Source: Flavobacterium pectinovorum
Lineage (GTDB): Bacteria > Bacteroidota > Bacteroidia > Flavobacteriales > Flavobacteriaceae
DNA length: 45,606 nucleotides
Direction: 5' to 3'
Assembly: GCF_006438875.1 (NCBI RefSeq)
Contig: NZ_RCZH01000009.1
Location: forward strand, 195,253-240,858
The position numbers were made by a program, and so were the translations under genes. Below the pieces are notes generated by a model. The model worked only from the letters and a program-made list of their open reading frames with translations. It was not told the DNA's origin and searched no databases. Shown here piece by piece: positions 8,679 to 17,106 of the stretch; position 1 is the first letter of the stretch; each line of letters starts with the position of its first letter.

Positions 8679-10595
8679 ATGAAGCTTAAAATTCTGGTAA
8701 TACTTGTTTTTCTATTTTTTAACATTACAACGAAAGCTCAAAATTCTGAATTAGGAAAAGTTACCATTGCTGATCTTGAACAAAAGTTAAATCCAGCCGA
8801 TTCTTCTGCAGTCGCTACTATTTTATTTAGTAAAGGAATAGTCAAAATAGGCAGTGATGGTTCTTCTGAAAGTATCTTCCAAAGACGCATAAAAATTTAC
8901 AAAAAAGAAGGATATGAATGGTCTGATGTTCAGGTGACTTTTCCAGCCGGAAAATCAAGCAATTTAAGTATAACAGATGTTTATACTTATAATCTGATAA
9001 ATGGTAAAATGGTAAAATCTAAACTAAAAGAAGAAGGAGCATTTATCGATAAAACCAATAAACGTTACTGGATAAAAAAGATAACGTTTCCTGATGTTAA
9101 GGAAGGATCTATATTAGAATATAAGGTAAGGAAGCAAGGAGGTTTATATATTGAGGATTGGAACTTTCAAGAAGATATTCCAGTTAATTATTCAGAGTTT
9201 AGAACGATAATTCCGGATGCTGTTTCATTTAAAAAAAATGTTAAGGGTTTTTATGCTCCAAAAGTAACCAACCAAATAGCTAATACTTATGGCTATATGG
9301 CAAGGGAAACGATTTATGTTGTTCAGAATCTGACGGCTATGAAAGACGAGGATTTTGTTAGTAATGTAGATAATTACCGATCCGGAATTTCTCATGAAAT
9401 AGAATCTATTCAGGTTCCTGGTCAGTTTTCTCATTCCTTTTCTACAGATTGGCCAACTGTTGTAAAAACGATCTATCAATTTGAAGACTTCGGACCAGAA
9501 TTAAATAAAACAGGTTACTTTGAAGATGATTTAAATTTACTTTTAAAAGCAAAGGTTAATCCTGATGAGAAAATTAAAGCAATTTTTGATTATGTAAAAT
9601 CAACAGTAAAATGGAATAACTACGTAGGATATGAATGCGACAAGGGAGTTAGAAAGGCTTATAAAGAAAAAACAGGAAACTGTGCGGATATTAACTTAAT
9701 GCTTACTGCTATGTTACGTTATGCTGACCTTAAAGCAAATCCCGTATTAATAAGTACACGTTCTAACGGAATTCCTTTTTTTCCAACTATAAATGCTTTC
9801 AATTATGTAATTACTTCTGTCGAAACCCCAACTGGAAATGTTCTATTAGATGCAACAGATAAATTCTCTACGATTGGTATTTTACCCTTAAGAGATTTAA
9901 ACTGGACTGGAAGACTAATACGAAAAGATGGTACATCTGATGAAGTTGATCTAGTACCTAAAAAAATGTCAAGCGATTTGGTGACGATGTGCTATGATAT
10001 CGATCAAAAAGGAGAAGTTCTGGGAAAAATAAGAAGACAATATTCAGAGTACACTGCATTAGAATTTAGGAATATTGTAGATGAAGAAAAAGAAGATGTT
10101 TATCTGGAAAAATTAGAAAATGAAAACAATAAAATCGAAATAAGTGATTATAAAAGAACTAGTGAAAAAGAACTTTTATTACCAATTCTTGAAACCTTTT
10201 CATTTGCCGGGACAAATTTATCAGAAGTAATAGGTGAGAAAATTTACATTACTCCAATGTTGTTTTTATTAGAAGATAAAAATCCCTTTAAGCAGGAAGT
10301 TCGTGAATATCCGGTAGATTTTGGTTATCCATTTTTGGATAAATACAATATAACAATTCAAATTCCTGAGGGTTTTGTTGTTGAGACTTTACCTGCACCG
10401 GCAATTCTTAATATGGAAGATAATCTGGGAAGTTTTAAGTTTAATATTGCTGCCAATGGTAATGCATTACAATTAAGTATTGCTCATCAAATTAATGAAG
10501 CGATTGTTTCTACTGAAAAGTATGAAATGCTAAAAGAATATTACAAAGGAATGATTGCGAAAGAAACAGAAAAGATAGTTTTAAAGAGAATATAA
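8679..10595 (+). CDS. DUF3857 transglutaminase-like paralogue 4, Cys kept, His replaced
   Basis: Fourth array member, 638 residues, with a signal peptide ending near TKAQ (about residue 21). The middle of the DUF3857 region is shorter than in copies 2 and 3 (about 30 residues missing around 200-235). It is the only one of the four close paralogues to keep the catalytic-position Cys (Cys335 in TGNCADINL), yet the His position is Tyr376 and the Asp is kept (Asp391). This is an intermediate state between the full triad of copy 1 and the doubly substituted copies. It starts one base after the stop of copy 3 and shares the nearly identical 75-base 3' end with copies 2 and 3. Confidence 0.85.
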   Translation: MKLKILVILVFLFFNITTKAQNSELGKVTIADLEQKLNPADSSAVATILFSKGIVKIGSDGSSESIFQRRIKIYKKEGYEWSDVQVTFPAGKSSNLSITDVYTYNLINGKMVKSKLKEEGAFIDKTNKRYWIKKITFPDVKEGSILEYKVRKQGGLYIEDWNFQEDIPVNYSEFRTIIPDAVSFKKNVKGFYAPKVTNQIANTYGYMARETIYVVQNLTAMKDEDFVSNVDNYRSGISHEIESIQVPGQFSHSFSTDWPTVVKTIYQFEDFGPELNKTGYFEDDLNLLLKAKVNPDEKIKAIFDYVKSTVKWNNYVGYECDKGVRKAYKEKTGNCADINLMLTAMLRYADLKANPVLISTRSNGIPFFPTINAFNYVITSVETPTGNVLLDATDKFSTIGILPLRDLNWTGRLIRKDGTSDEVDLVPKKMSSDLVTMCYDIDQKGEVLGKIRRQYSEYTALEFRNIVDEEKEDVYLEKLENENNKIEISDYKRTSEKELLLPILETFSFAGTNLSEVIGEKIYITPMLFLLEDKNPFKQEVREYPVDFGYPFLDKYNITIQIPEGFVVETLPAPAILNMEDNLGSFKFNIAANGNALQLSIAHQINEAIVSTEKYEMLKEYYKGMIAKETEKIVLKRI

Positions 10596-10596
10596 T

Positions 10597-12591
10597 ATGA
10601 AATTCCAAAGTATAGTATTAGTTTTTTTATTTTCAATTTTTAGTGTTTCTAAAAGCAATGCGCAAAATCATGAATTAGGAAAAGTAACTATTGCTGAATT
10701 ACAGGAAAAATTAAATCCAAAAGACACCACTGCTCCCGCAACAATCTTGTTTAAGAAAGGAAAAACTTTTTTGACTTATAACAAAGACAATGGATTCTCT
10801 GCAAACAATGTTTATGAATTTAGAATCAAAATTTACAAAAAAGAAGGACTAAGCTGGGCCAATCAAAAAGTGCGGTTTTATATTGGGTATGAAAATCTAA
10901 ACGAAGACAGACTAGATTTTTCAGATGCAGTAACTTATAATTTGGAAAATGGAAAAATCGTAAAAACAAAACTGGATAATCAAGGGATTTTTACAAAAAA
11001 CATAAATAAATATTGGAGTGAAAAAATAATTACGCTGCCAAACGTAAAAGAAGGCTCAATAATAGAATACAAATATGTTCTTAGATCCGAGAATATTGTT
11101 AAGCTTCCGGATTTTCAAATTCAGTATGATATTCCCGTAAATTATTTCGAGTATAAAACGGAAATCCCGGAAATGTATATTTATAAACCAATTTTGATAG
11201 GACGACAAACAATCGATACCGATTCAAAATTGATTAATGCAGGTCAAAGTTTTGAAAACGAACACAATCAAACCAGCAGACTTTCGTACCGACAAATTAA
11301 TGCAATTTTTTCCGGAAAAGATATTCCGGCGTTGACCGATGAGCCTTATGTTAATAATCCGGATAATTACAGAGGATCTATTCAGCATGAATTGGAAAGA
11401 ATCAGATATGTCGATCAACCGGATAAAGATTATACAGTTACATGGGAAGGTGTCGCGACAACAATCTTTAAAGATGAAAGATTTGGAAAAGAACTTAATG
11501 AAAGGACTTTTTTACTGGAAGATGTAAAACGATTATTGGCTAATGTTGAAGCCCCGGCAGATAGATTAGATATCATTTTTAAGTTCGTTCAAAATAAAAT
11601 GAATTGGGACGAAACCAGAGGATGTTATACTGATAAAGGAGTTATAAAAGCCTATAAAGATCAAACAGGAAATGTAGCCGAAATCAATTTTATCCTGATC
11701 AATATGCTTAAAATAGCCGGCATAGATGCAAATCCGGTTTTAGTAAGTACAATCGAAAATGGAGTTCCGGTTTATCCCACACGAGCTGGATTTAATTATG
11801 TGATTGCCGCTGCCGAAATCGACGGAAAACAAATACTTCTGGACGCAACTCATAAATTTACAGCGACTAATATTTTACCGTTAAATGTTTTAAACTGGAA
11901 AGGAAGATTAATTAAGAAAGACGGGGCTTCCCAAGAAATTAATTTAGAACCTGTCACAGCATCCCGGGAAATGTCTAATTTGATGGTTAAGATAGAGGCT
12001 AATGGAAAAATGGAAGGAAAAGGAAGGATTCAAAGGACAGATTATGAAGCCTATAATTTTAGAATTCATAATGCTGATAAAAACGAAGAAAACTATCTTG
12101 AAAAATTTGAAGAACAGTTAGGAGGTTCAAAAATTTCAAACTATACCATCGAAAATAAAAAGACCAATTTATCAGGTCCGGTTTTAGAAACTTTCACATT
12201 TGCATCAGATAATCAGTCTGAAATTATAGGAGGTAAAATATTTATCAATCCTTTATTGTTTTTCACCAGAACCAAAAATCCCTTCAATCAGGAAAATAGA
12301 CAAATGGCAGTTTATTTTGGATATCCAACGGTGGAAAGATTTGGAATAAATCTGGAAATTCCTGAAGGATATATCATAGAATCTTTACCGGCTTCGATAC
12401 GTATTTCTTCAGAAAGTAAAGAAATTGTATTCTCATTAAATATTTCAAGTGAGGGAAATAAAATTCAAATTTTGAGTACAAAAGAAATTAACAGTAGTAT
12501 TTTTGCAGCTGACGCGTACAAAGGATTGAAAGAACTTTTTCAGAAAATGATTGCGAGTCAAAACGAAAAAATTATTCTTAAAAAAATATAA
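10597..12591 (+). CDS. DUF3857 transglutaminase-like paralogue 5, Cys and His replaced
   Basis: Fifth and most diverged of the close paralogues, 664 residues. Its signal peptide (FSIFSVSKSNAQ) nearly equals that of copy 3. The catalytic positions read Val360 (TGNVAEINF), Tyr401 (FNYVIAA) and Asp416 (LLDAT). The C-terminal region differs from copies 2-4 (it ends with EKIILKKI) and lacks their homogenised 3' end. It starts one base after copy 4 and stops two bases before the MazG-like gene, so the array and that gene appear to form one transcription unit. Function unknown; expected to be exported. Confidence 0.84.
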   Translation: MKFQSIVLVFLFSIFSVSKSNAQNHELGKVTIAELQEKLNPKDTTAPATILFKKGKTFLTYNKDNGFSANNVYEFRIKIYKKEGLSWANQKVRFYIGYENLNEDRLDFSDAVTYNLENGKIVKTKLDNQGIFTKNINKYWSEKIITLPNVKEGSIIEYKYVLRSENIVKLPDFQIQYDIPVNYFEYKTEIPEMYIYKPILIGRQTIDTDSKLINAGQSFENEHNQTSRLSYRQINAIFSGKDIPALTDEPYVNNPDNYRGSIQHELERIRYVDQPDKDYTVTWEGVATTIFKDERFGKELNERTFLLEDVKRLLANVEAPADRLDIIFKFVQNKMNWDETRGCYTDKGVIKAYKDQTGNVAEINFILINMLKIAGIDANPVLVSTIENGVPVYPTRAGFNYVIAAAEIDGKQILLDATHKFTATNILPLNVLNWKGRLIKKDGASQEINLEPVTASREMSNLMVKIEANGKMEGKGRIQRTDYEAYNFRIHNADKNEENYLEKFEEQLGGSKISNYTIENKKTNLSGPVLETFTFASDNQSEIIGGKIFINPLLFFTRTKNPFNQENRQMAVYFGYPTVERFGINLEIPEGYIIESLPASIRISSESKEIVFSLNISSEGNKIQILSTKEINSSIFAADAYKGLKELFQKMIASQNEKIILKKI

Positions 12592-12593
12592 TC

Positions 12594-12920
12594 ATGGATT
12601 TGAAAAATGCACAGCTTGATGTAGATACCTGGATAAAAGAACACGGTGTTCGCTATTTTAACGAGTTAACCAATATGGCACAACTTACGGAAGAAGTTGG
12701 CGAAGTTGCCCGAATTATTGCCCGCAGGTATGGAGAACAATCTGAAAAAGAAAGTGATAAAAATAAAGATTTAGGCGAAGAATTAGCCGATGTTGTTTTT
12801 GTAGTTTTATGTCTTGCCAATCAAACCGGAATCGATTTACAAGCCGCTTTTGACAAAAAAATGAATTTAAAATCAATTAGAGATAAAGATCGCCATAAAA
12901 ACAACGATAAATTAAAATAA
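12594..12920 (+). CDS. MazG-like nucleotide pyrophosphohydrolase
   Basis: Small (108 residues) all-alpha NTP pyrophosphohydrolase of the MazG/dUTPase superfamily, which removes pyrophosphate from (d)NTPs, often damaged ones. The magnesium-binding pattern is visible: EEVGE at residues 33-37 and EELAD at 62-66, followed by a KDRHKNN tail. It is cytoplasmic, with no signal peptide. It starts two bases after the DUF3857 array, so it is probably translated from the same mRNA, although a functional link is not obvious. Exact substrate preference cannot be read from sequence. Confidence 0.85.
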   Translation: MDLKNAQLDVDTWIKEHGVRYFNELTNMAQLTEEVGEVARIIARRYGEQSEKESDKNKDLGEELADVVFVVLCLANQTGIDLQAAFDKKMNLKSIRDKDRHKNNDKLK

Positions 12921-12961
12921 TTGTGAAATATCACTCATAAGTTTTGAATTATGAGTTTTGA

Positions 12962-13032
12962 ATTTTGAATTATGAATGGGGAGTGGTAAATTGCGGGGCG
13001 AATTACGTTTCTAATCATTCATAATTCATAAT
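12962..13032. repeat. Inverted repeat in the aroA leader
   Basis: The left arm at 12962-12978 (ATTTTGAATTATGAATG) and right arm at 13016-13032 are inverted copies with one mismatch in 17 bases. Further TTTTGAATTATGA-like words lie just to the left. The right arm merges into the A-rich leader of aroA. It resembles the repeat in front of dtd. Confidence 0.65.
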
Positions 13033-13053
13033 CTACAATTTACAATAAAAAAA

Positions 13054-14277
13054 ATGAATTTACTACTTCAAACAACTCAATATAACTTACAAGGACAAAT
13101 TGCAGTAACAGGATCAAAAAGCGAGACAAATCGTTTATTATTGTTGAAAGCATTGTTTCCAAATATTACACTTGCAAATACTTCAAATTCTGATGATAGT
13201 GAAGTAATGCAAAAAGCCTTAATAGGAACTGATGAAATTGTAGACATTCATCATGCAGGAACAGCAATGCGTTTCTTAACCGCTTATTTTGCGGTAAATG
13301 ATGGTCGCGAAGTCGTGATGACAGGTTCAAGCAGAATGCAGGAACGTCCGATAAAGATTTTAGTAGAAGCTTTGGGACAATTGGGAGTAGAGATCTCTTA
13401 CGAAAAAGAAGAAGGTTATCCGCCAATTAGAATCAAAGGAAAAAAAGTTACAGCTTCAAAAGTAACTTTGGCAGCAAATGTAAGCAGCCAGTATATTTCG
13501 GCACTTTTATTAGTAGCTTCAAAATTAGAGAACGGTTTAGAATTGACATTAGAAGGAGAAATTACTTCGATTCCATATATCAAAATGACATTAGCTTTGC
13601 TGAAAGATTTAGACATTCAAACCAGTTTTGAAGGAAACGTAATCAAAGTATATCCAAAAAACGAAGTTGTATCCAAAGAAATGGTTGTAGAATCAGATTG
13701 GAGTTCGGCTTCTTATTTCTTTAGTTTAGTGGCTTTAGCAGATACAGCTTCAATAACTTTGAGCAGTTACAAAGAAAATAGTTTACAAGGTGACTCAGAA
13801 TTGGTATCGCTTTATGAGAAATTAGGAGTTCAAACTACTTTTCAGGACAATAAAATGACCTTGGTGAAACAAGAGAATTTTAAATTTGAAACCGTAAATT
13901 TTGAACTAAATAATACACCGGATATTGCGCAGACTATTGTTGTAACCTGTTTAGGATTAGGAATTGGCTGTCATTTAACGGGTCTTCATACACTGAAAAT
14001 TAAAGAAACAGACAGACTTGAAGCACTTAGAATTGAGTTAACAAAATTAGGAGCTAATATTTCAGTAACCAATGATAGTTTGACTTTAGTAGCTTCAGAA
14101 AATATCAATCATAATGTAAAAATTGCGACTTACAATGATCACCGTATGGCAATGGCATTTGCTCCTTTAGCGTTAAAAGTACCAATTATTATCGAAAATG
14201 CTGAAGTAGTTTCTAAATCATATCCTGATTTCTGGAATGATTTAAAAGCTTTAGATTTTCAAATTTCTGAGTTATAA
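13054..14277 (+). CDS. aroA: 3-phosphoshikimate 1-carboxyvinyltransferase (EPSP synthase)
   Basis: AroA transfers the enolpyruvyl group of PEP to shikimate-3-phosphate, the sixth step of the shikimate pathway (cytoplasm). Signatures seen are GSKSETNRLLLL near the N-terminus (substrate-binding Lys and Arg), HAGTAMRFLTAYFA around residue 70 (glycine loop; His replaces the usual Asn or Asp in front of AGT), SSQYISALLL, LQGDSE, NNTPDIAQT, KETDRLEAL and YNDHRMAMAFAPLAL. The 407 residues are slightly shorter than the E. coli enzyme but complete, with all domains. It is monocistronic or nearly so: a repeat precedes it and a strong terminator follows. Confidence 0.96.
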   Translation: MNLLLQTTQYNLQGQIAVTGSKSETNRLLLLKALFPNITLANTSNSDDSEVMQKALIGTDEIVDIHHAGTAMRFLTAYFAVNDGREVVMTGSSRMQERPIKILVEALGQLGVEISYEKEEGYPPIRIKGKKVTASKVTLAANVSSQYISALLLVASKLENGLELTLEGEITSIPYIKMTLALLKDLDIQTSFEGNVIKVYPKNEVVSKEMVVESDWSSASYFFSLVALADTASITLSSYKENSLQGDSELVSLYEKLGVQTTFQDNKMTLVKQENFKFETVNFELNNTPDIAQTIVVTCLGLGIGCHLTGLHTLKIKETDRLEALRIELTKLGANISVTNDSLTLVASENINHNVKIATYNDHRMAMAFAPLALKVPIIIENAEVVSKSYPDFWNDLKALDFQISEL

Positions 14278-14283
14278 TAATAA

Positions 14284-14430
14284 ACCATATAAGTAATATA
14301 AGTTCATTTAAAATAATTGAACATAATTTGAATAGCCTCCAGTTTTAACTGGAGGTTTTTTTATATTTTGTTTTCGGCTTTCGCCAAATTAAAGAATCCA
14401 ATTAAATGAACTTATTATTACTTATATGGT
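14284..14430. repeat. 147-base element with 27/28-base terminal inverted repeats around the aroA terminator
   Basis: The left arm 14284-14310 (ACCATATAAGTAATA...) and right arm 14403-14430 are inverted copies differing only by one inserted base. The interior holds the aroA terminator hairpin and a short GC-richer stretch. There is no open reading frame and I see no clear target-site duplication. This could be a small non-autonomous element or a very long, interrupted terminator stem. Confidence 0.75.
14336..14362 (+). terminator. Rho-independent terminator after aroA
   Basis: The stem CCTCCAGTT / AACTGGAGG (9 bp, 2-base loop; or 8 bp with a TTTA loop) is followed by seven T. It lies 59 bases after the aroA stop. 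Confidence 0.9.
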
Positions 14431-14500
14431 AAAAAAACGTTTTTTTATGTTGTTAAAACTCCACTGAATCAACGACTTTTAAAAATAAACACCAAAACAC

Positions 14501-14532
14501 TTGACAACGCCTATCTCACAGTCGTATATTTG
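14501..14532 (+). promoter_or_regulatory. Predicted promoter of queA
   Basis: TTGAC at 14501 and TATATTTG (14525-14532, matching TAnnTTTG) are separated by 21 bases counted from the TTG, slightly more than the ideal 19. This gives a leader of about 60 bases before the queA ATG. Confidence 0.7.
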
Positions 14533-14598
14533 CACACGATTAAAAATCAGGTCTTCAAATAATCCTGATTGAAAATCTATAACTCATAACTTTCTCAA

Positions 14599-15648
14599 AT
14601 GAAATTATCACATTTTCAATTTAATTTACCGAAAGAACTTTTAGCGGAATTTCCAGCAGAAAACAGAGACGAATCTCGTTTAATGGTAATCGATCGTCAA
14701 AAACAAACTATAGAGCACAAAATGTTCAAAGATGTTATCAACTATTTTGATGACGGTGATGTTTTAATTCTAAATAATACTAAAGTTTTCCCTGCTCGTT
14801 TGTACGGAAACAAAGAAAAAACAGGAGCAAGAATTGAAGTTTTCTTATTAAGAGAATTAAATTCAGAGCAGCGTCTTTGGGACGTTTTAGTTGATCCGGC
14901 TCGTAAAATCAGAATTGGTAACAAACTTTATTTTGGTGACGACGATTCATTAGTTGCTGAGGTAATCGACAACACAACTTCTCGTGGTAGAACTTTACGT
15001 TTTTTATATGACGGTTCTTATGAAGAATTCAGAAATAAACTAACAGAACTTGGAGAAACTCCAATTCCTAAATACATCAATAGAGAAGTAACTGCAGAAG
15101 ATGCTGAAAGATACCAAACTATTTATGCAAAAGAAGAAGGAGCGGTAGCTGCACCAACTGCAGGTTTACACTTCTCAAAACACCTTTTGAAAAAATTAGA
15201 AATCAAAGGAATTAATTTTGCTGAAGTAACATTACACGTTGGTTTAGGAACTTTTAATCCGGTTGAGGTTGAAGATTTATCTAAACACAAAATGGATTCA
15301 GAAGAATTGATTATCAAACAAGAAGCTTGCGATATCGTAAATGCAGCTAAAATTGCTAAAAAACGTATCTGTGCTGTTGGAACAACTTCTATGCGTGCCA
15401 TTGAAAGTTCAGTTTCTTCTCAAAATACTTTAAACCCTTTTGAAGGATGGACAAATAAATTCATTTTCCCTCCTCACGATTTTAGTATTGCAAACTGTAT
15501 GATTACAAATTTTCACACACCAAAATCAACATTATTAATGATGATTTCTGCTTTTTGTGGACATGATTTAATGAAAAGAGCATACGAAGAAGCAATCAAA
15601 GAAGGATACAAATTCTATTCTTACGGAGATGCAATGTTAATTATCTAA
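14599..15648 (+). CDS. queA: S-adenosylmethionine:tRNA ribosyltransferase-isomerase
   Basis: QueA transfers and isomerises the ribosyl moiety of SAM onto preQ1 in the anticodon wobble position of GUN tRNAs, forming epoxyqueuosine. The 349-residue length and the start MKLSHFQFNLPKELLAEFPA are canonical. Conserved blocks include LILNNTKVFPARL, GAVAAPTAGLHFS, VTLHVGLGTFNPV, VGTTSMRAIES and NFHTPKSTLLMMISAF. It is cytoplasmic. It sits between its own promoter and terminator, so it is probably a single-gene unit. queE, an earlier step of the same pathway, is also in this window (40841-41473). Confidence 0.97.
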   Translation: MKLSHFQFNLPKELLAEFPAENRDESRLMVIDRQKQTIEHKMFKDVINYFDDGDVLILNNTKVFPARLYGNKEKTGARIEVFLLRELNSEQRLWDVLVDPARKIRIGNKLYFGDDDSLVAEVIDNTTSRGRTLRFLYDGSYEEFRNKLTELGETPIPKYINREVTAEDAERYQTIYAKEEGAVAAPTAGLHFSKHLLKKLEIKGINFAEVTLHVGLGTFNPVEVEDLSKHKMDSEELIIKQEACDIVNAAKIAKKRICAVGTTSMRAIESSVSSQNTLNPFEGWTNKFIFPPHDFSIANCMITNFHTPKSTLLMMISAFCGHDLMKRAYEEAIKEGYKFYSYGDAMLII

Positions 15649-15672
15649 TTAGATAGTTCAAATAAAATATAA

Positions 15673-15699
15673 AACCTGTCAGAAATGATGGGTTTTTTT
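15673..15699 (+). terminator. Rho-independent terminator after queA
   Basis: The stem AACCTGTCA / TGATGGGTT (9 pairs, two of them G-T) is closed by a GAAA tetraloop and followed by a run of T. Confidence 0.8.
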
Positions 15700-15718
15700 A
15701 TTTAAAATTGGTTTCATG

Positions 15719-15785
15719 TTTTTTTGTTTCAGGTTTCAGGTTTGCAGAACGTTAAACTTGAAACCTGAAACCTGAAACAAAAAAA
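15719..15785. repeat. Perfect 25-base inverted repeat in front of kynU
   Basis: Arms 15719-15743 and 15761-15785 are perfectly complementary (core GTTTCAGGTTTCAGGTTT), with a 17-base loop. The same GTTTCA(A/G)GTTT word recurs at 24059-24085 and in the palindrome at 42849-42906, so this is one member of a dispersed family. It may also act as a bidirectional terminator, since it has T- and A-runs at its ends. Confidence 0.9.
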
Positions 15786-15819
15786 CTATTTCTTATTTTT
15801 ACGGCTCAAAACAAAACAG

Positions 15820-17097
15820 ATGACTTTTCAAAATACACGCGAATTCGCACGAGAACTTGATTCGCAAGACACATTAAATCACTATCAGGATCAATTTATT
15901 TTTCCGAAAGTAAATGACAAACGGGTTATTTATTTTACAGGAAACTCTTTAGGATTACAACCAAAACGTACCAAAGCGTATATTGATGAAGTAATGAACG
16001 ATTGGGCAGATCTTGCTGTTGAAGGACATTTTTACGCCAACAAACCGTGGTGGGATTATCAGGAAAGATTTGCTGAGCCATTAAGCAAAGTAGTTGGTGC
16101 TTTGCCATCAGAAGTTACGGTAATGAATACTTTGACGGTGAATCTTCATTTGTTGATGGTTTCTTTTTATCAGCCAAAAGGGAAACGTTATAAAATTATC
16201 TGCGAAGAAAAAGCATTTCCATCAGATCAATATATGTTTCAGAGTCAGGTTCATTTTCACGGTTATAAAACAGAAGATGCGATTGTAGAAATCAAGCGCC
16301 GTGAGGGAGAACATAATATTCGTCTCGAAGATGTTTTGGCAAAAATTGAAGAAGTTGGCGATGAATTGGCTTTGGTTTTAATTGGAGGTGTAAACTATTA
16401 TACCGGACAAGTTTTCGACATTAAAACAATTACTGAAGCAGGTCAAAAACAAGGTGCAAAAGTAGGTTGGGATTTAGCACACGCTGCCGGAAATATCAAA
16501 CTGCAATTACATGATTGGAATGTAGATTTTGCTGCGTGGTGCAGTTATAAATACATGAATTCCGGGCCGGGAAATGCTTCCGGTTGTTTCGTTCATGAAA
16601 AACACCATAATAATCCTGATTTACCTCGATTTGCAGGTTGGTGGGGACATAATAAAGAACGCCGTTTTAAAATGGAACCAACTTTTGATCCGGTTCACGG
16701 AGCAGATGGTTGGCAAATTAGTAATTTACCAGTACTTTCTTTAGCGCCGTATTTGGCTTCAGTAGAAATGTTCGCAGAAGTTGGTATGGATGCTTTAATT
16801 GCTAAAAGAGATAAAATCACAGCTTATTTAGAATTCATCTTGCATGAAATCGATAAAGAAGTAAAAGGAAATTTCGAAATAATCACACCATCAAACCCTA
16901 GTGAAAGAGCGTCTCAATTATCTGTTTTTTTACATGGAGAAGGAAGAAGCTTATTTGATTATTTAATGAAAAACGGAGTAATTACAGATTGGAGAGAACC
17001 TAATGTTATTCGTCTGGCGCCAGTTCCTCTTTATTGTTCTTATGAAGATATGTATGATTTCGGTCAGATATTAAAATATGGAATTTTAGGAAAGTAA
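15820..17097 (+). CDS. kynU: Kynureninase
   Basis: PLP-dependent aminotransferase-fold hydrolase that cleaves kynurenine or 3-hydroxykynurenine to (3-hydroxy)anthranilate and alanine. Family features are GNSLGLQPK (about 45), the PLP pocket segment GWDLAHAAGN, and the Schiff-base lysine Lys244 in WCSYKYMNSGPG, followed by GWWGH and the C-terminal DWREPNVIRLAPVPLY. The 425 residues are a full-length enzyme. A stretch CTTATTTTTACG at 15792-15803, 16 bases before the ATG, is also found before kmo. With kmo (31663-33003) it covers two successive steps of tryptophan-to-quinolinate metabolism. Confidence 0.96.
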   Translation: MTFQNTREFARELDSQDTLNHYQDQFIFPKVNDKRVIYFTGNSLGLQPKRTKAYIDEVMNDWADLAVEGHFYANKPWWDYQERFAEPLSKVVGALPSEVTVMNTLTVNLHLLMVSFYQPKGKRYKIICEEKAFPSDQYMFQSQVHFHGYKTEDAIVEIKRREGEHNIRLEDVLAKIEEVGDELALVLIGGVNYYTGQVFDIKTITEAGQKQGAKVGWDLAHAAGNIKLQLHDWNVDFAAWCSYKYMNSGPGNASGCFVHEKHHNNPDLPRFAGWWGHNKERRFKMEPTFDPVHGADGWQISNLPVLSLAPYLASVEMFAEVGMDALIAKRDKITAYLEFILHEIDKEVKGNFEIITPSNPSERASQLSVFLHGEGRSLFDYLMKNGVITDWREPNVIRLAPVPLYCSYEDMYDFGQILKYGILGK

Positions 17098-17106
17098 AAG
17101 CGAATT

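Noticed and set aside
11339..11527. Open frame of 62 codons on the plus strand inside DUF3857 copy 5
   Set aside because: Out-of-frame shadow of a gene with convincing family motifs.
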